The position numbers and the translations under genes were made by a program. A stretch of 9,701 nt of DNA from Treponema sp. (GTDB taxonomy: Bacteria > Spirochaetota > Spirochaetia > Treponematales > Treponemataceae), in NCBI GenBank assembly GCA_017544745.1, contig JAFYDO010000304.1:1-9701 (forward strand), given 5' to 3'. Each line of letters begins with the position of its first letter. Within the stretch, counting starts at the first letter, position 1. The notes beneath the pieces were generated by a model that ran no database searches, was not told the DNA's origin, and saw only the letters and a list, made by a program, of their open reading frames with translations. This document shows, piece by piece, positions 7,595 to 9,701 of this stretch.

Positions 7595-8528
7595 AACCGC
7601 AGAAGATGACTTTACAAGGGCAAGAAATAAAGCGCTTTTTAACGAAATTCAGCATTTTCTTTCTCCGGAAGAAGTTTCTCTCATTTCTTTAAACGATGTA
7701 AAACAGCTTTTAAAACCAACTGCCGAAACCTATGTAGGCATGAAAATAGTTCCTATTGAAAAAATTGTAGGCAGCGAAGGCCGTTACAACGACTTTGACA
7801 ATCATTTTTTTCCAAAAAGCTCGCATTTAAGAAACCGCTGGCAGCATGTAGACGAAGCCGCAATTAAAGATATCATACTTCCGCCAATAAAGGTTTATGA
7901 AATCTCGGGACTTTATTTTGTCCGCGATGGAAATCACAGAGTTTCTGTTGCAAAATCACGCGGAACAGAGTTTATAGACGCAGAAGTAGTATCACTTCAA
8001 AGCGAAATTAAGCTCAATAACCCCGAAAACCTTCAGGATATAATTAAGCAGATTATAAATTACGAAAAAAGGCTTTTTTATGCAGAAACCTGCTTTGGCG
8101 ACATTACCGACTACTGGTGTCTTGATTTTTCGAGAACCGGCCGCTACGACGTAATATATAACCATATTCTTACTCATAAATACTATATGAACCAGGGAAA
8201 AGAAGAAGAAGTGTCCATGGAAGACGCAGTTTTGTCCTGGTTTAACACGGTTTATCTTCCAATAGTGACCTCTGTACGCAAATGCCATATACTCCACAAG
8301 TTTCCAAAAAGAACTCTTGCAGACATGTATGTATGGATTGTACGCTACTGGGATTCACTCAAACATACCTTTGGAGACGATGTTCCTATAGACAAGGCAG
8401 TACAGACCTTTGGCAAGATTTACCAGATTCCTTTCTATAAAAAGATTAAAAATTTTTTCAGCAGAATCATTTTACGTAAGGCGATTTCAGCAAATTCTGC
8501 CGATAATTATATAAAACTTGACGATTGA
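7578..8528 (+). CDS. ParB/sulfiredoxin-like domain protein with DGNHR motif
   Basis: I choose GTG 7578 (316 residues) because GGGAGG at 7564-7569 sits 8 bases before it. An in-frame ATG at 7533 would add 15 residues and deepen the overlap with the previous gene, and it has no comparable Shine-Dalgarno. With GTG the overlap is 17 bases. The central part carries IVGSEGRYNDFD (residues 63-74), a HLRNRW segment and YFVRDGNHRVSVAKSRGTEF, with DGNHR at 117-121. This is the ParB/Srx-type N-terminal fold, whose equivalent loop binds nucleotide phosphates in ParB CTPases and sulfiredoxin. A second, helical domain follows, with GRYDVIYNHILTHKYY, a SWFNTVYLPIV segment, and FPKRTLADMYVWIVRYWDSL beginning at residue 242. 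I recall this pairing from uncharacterised bacterial proteins, often labelled ParB-like. No partition locus is present, so a chromosome-segregation role is not supported. The C-terminal tail is basic. Confidence 0.78.
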   Translation: MNLIDKTAEDDFTRARNKALFNEIQHFLSPEEVSLISLNDVKQLLKPTAETYVGMKIVPIEKIVGSEGRYNDFDNHFFPKSSHLRNRWQHVDEAAIKDIILPPIKVYEISGLYFVRDGNHRVSVAKSRGTEFIDAEVVSLQSEIKLNNPENLQDIIKQIINYEKRLFYAETCFGDITDYWCLDFSRTGRYDVIYNHILTHKYYMNQGKEEEVSMEDAVLSWFNTVYLPIVTSVRKCHILHKFPKRTLADMYVWIVRYWDSLKHTFGDDVPIDKAVQTFGKIYQIPFYKKIKNFFSRIILRKAISANSADNYIKLDD

Positions 8529-8546
8529 AAATTTCAATGTTAAAAT
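8518..8546 (+). promoter_or_regulatory. Candidate sigma70-type promoter with palindrome in the spacer
   Basis: TTGACG (8518-8523) and TAAAAT (8541-8546) each match the consensus at five of six positions and are exactly 17 bases apart. The predicted start is near 8553, giving a very short leader before the Shine-Dalgarno AGAGGAG (about 8558-8564) and ATG 8569. The spacer holds a perfect 15-base inverted repeat, ATTGAAAATTTCAAT (8524-8538; 7-base arms around one A). The -35 lies inside the last codons of the upstream gene, and the stop codon is part of the repeat. This arrangement suits repressor or regulator binding, but no experiment is implied. Confidence 0.5.
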
Positions 8547-8568
8547 TAGAAAGATTAAGAGGAGACTT

Positions 8569-9701
8569 ATGGGTTCAATAGACAATTATATCGGAGTGCC
8601 TCTGCTGATTAGTGCAGGACTTGGTATATTACTATTTCTTTTCCTTCTTGTAATGAAGTTAAGGAACACTGCAAAAGTTAGCTTTACATTTTATATTGTA
8701 ACCGGCATTCTTGTTGCATGCTCTATTTTTACATTCTTTGACCTTCATTTTATTTATTTTGTTTTTGCAGTTATTCTTGCAGAATTCATCACGCTTCCTT
8801 ATCTGATTATCAAGGCTTTTGATAACCCGGAAAAACGTGAAAAGAAAAAGGCAGAAAAACGTCTTGCAGAACAGAATGCAGCAATCGAAAACAGCGATGT
8901 TGTAAAAAAGGTTATTGCAGAACTTGAAACAAAGAACCAGAAGCTCCTCGAAGTAAACAAGACTCTTGTTTCTCATGTTTCTACTTTCTTTAGCCGCGAT
9001 AACTCAATGGAAAACTTCCTTGATTACTGTAACAAGATGATTACAGAAAAAGTAACTGCAGACGGCTGTGTAATCCTCATTGCAGATGATTATGATAATA
9101 CTCTTGCAGTAAAATCTCTTATGGGACAGTTTCCTCCTCCATACAAGCTGCCGGATGATCTTCCGCACAAGCCTTTGCGAGTAGAAACAAACCTTAGATT
9201 TGCACAGTTCCCATTCACAGAAAATATTTTTGGTAATCTTTATACAGAAGGCCAGGCAGTACTTATTGCAGATTCTGTAAAGGACCCACGTGTATATCAG
9301 AACGGACCGGAAGAATTCCTTAAGTGCGGTAGTTATATTTTTGCACCAATCATGCAGCAGGACAAGGTTTTGGGACTTATTGGTCTTGCACGTGTTGCAA
9401 CAAATCCTAAGTTTACAAAGGATGAATTTGATACTGCCGTTATTATTGCAGATGCAATTTCTACTGCAATTACACCACTTTACAGCTTCCTTGCCTATGC
9501 AGAACATGCAGAACTTAGTAAAGACGGTACAATTGCTTCTAAATACCAGAAGGATCTTCTTCCTGCCAAGCTGCCGGTTATTCCGAATGTTTCAATCGGT
9601 TGCTTTTCTAATGCAATGGAAGGTGTCTGCGGTGACTACTATGATGTAATTGCTTCGCGCAAAGACAGAATTTCCTTTATTATGACAGACGTTGCCGGAA
9701 A
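8569..9701 (+). CDS. Membrane GAF-domain SpoIIE/PP2C-type phosphatase (3' end outside window)
   Basis: The start is ATG 8569 behind AGAGGAG. The frame stays open for 377 codons to the window edge, so the C-terminus is missing. Three hydrophobic segments (about residues 9-29, 37-53 and 56-77) form an N-terminal membrane domain. A charged K/E-rich coiled coil (about 82-135) follows, then a GAF-type sensor domain (about 140-295) including DGCVILIADDYDNTLAV and the strand YIFAPIMQQDKVLGLIGLAR. The phosphatase begins at KYQKDLLPAKLPVIPN. It shows CGDYYDVI (354-361) and FIMTDVAG (370-377), the metal-binding aspartates D356 and D374 of the SpoIIE/RsbU PP2C family. Such enzymes dephosphorylate phosphoserine on anti-sigma-factor antagonists, linking a sensed signal to gene expression. 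The ligand and target are unknown, and no partner kinase or antagonist gene is in the window. A separate promoter is likely. Confidence 0.9.
   Translation, partial: MGSIDNYIGVPLLISAGLGILLFLFLLVMKLRNTAKVSFTFYIVTGILVACSIFTFFDLHFIYFVFAVILAEFITLPYLIIKAFDNPEKREKKKAEKRLAEQNAAIENSDVVKKVIAELETKNQKLLEVNKTLVSHVSTFFSRDNSMENFLDYCNKMITEKVTADGCVILIADDYDNTLAVKSLMGQFPPPYKLPDDLPHKPLRVETNLRFAQFPFTENIFGNLYTEGQAVLIADSVKDPRVYQNGPEEFLKCGSYIFAPIMQQDKVLGLIGLARVATNPKFTKDEFDTAVIIADAISTAITPLYSFLAYAEHAELSKDGTIASKYQKDLLPAKLPVIPNVSIGCFSNAMEGVCGDYYDVIASRKDRISFIMTDVAG

Noticed and set aside
7578..8528. Chromosome partitioning ParB
   Set aside because: There is no ParA neighbour, no parS-like 16-base palindrome noticed and no helix-turn-helix region; only the ParB/Srx-type loop is shared.
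8524..8538. Inverted repeat as a rho-independent terminator for the ParB-like gene
   Set aside because: The stem is AT-rich, the loop is a single base and no T-run follows; a regulator site fits better.

Overview
The window reads as chromosomal DNA of a spirochaete, most likely Treponema or a close relative. I base this on the AT-rich base composition, the many tetratricopeptide (TPR) envelope proteins, and a membrane GAF/SpoIIE-type phosphatase. This is recognition by eye, not a database result. I see no IS element, CRISPR array, tRNA, rRNA, phage gene or other sign of recent transfer. Genes are packed tightly, with ATGA/TAATG overlaps and only two intergenic gaps longer than about 30 bases.

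Region 1 (1-2401, + strand) is a DNA-repair cluster: the 3' end of xseA, all of xseB, and mutL. The three genes are joined by two 4-base ATGA overlaps, so they are probably translated in a coupled way from a promoter upstream of the window. MutL carries the N-terminal GHKL ATPase and a C-terminal endonuclease domain with a likely beta-clamp motif.

Region 2 (2384-5317, - strand) is a two-gene operon for envelope TPR proteins. The upstream gene encodes a secreted TPR protein with a long charged helix. The downstream gene encodes a large membrane-anchored protein, probably a lipoprotein, with a coiled coil and about a dozen TPRs. Its 3' end overlaps the 3' end of mutL by 18 bases.

Region 3 (5318-5465) is a short AT-rich divergent promoter region. 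It contains a 12-base palindrome that presents TATAAT on both strands.

Region 4 (5466-8528, + strand) is a three-gene coupled operon. It encodes a membrane-anchored TPR protein with a C-terminal domain that looks like a degenerate Mrr-type restriction endonuclease, a calcineurin-like metallophosphoesterase with an altered first metal motif, and a ParB/sulfiredoxin-like protein with a DGNHR motif. This trio is the best candidate in the window for an uncharacterised system.

Region 5 (8518-9701) starts with a good sigma70-type promoter whose 17-base spacer is almost filled by a perfect 15-base inverted repeat. It drives a membrane GAF + SpoIIE/PP2C phosphatase gene that runs off the right end of the window.
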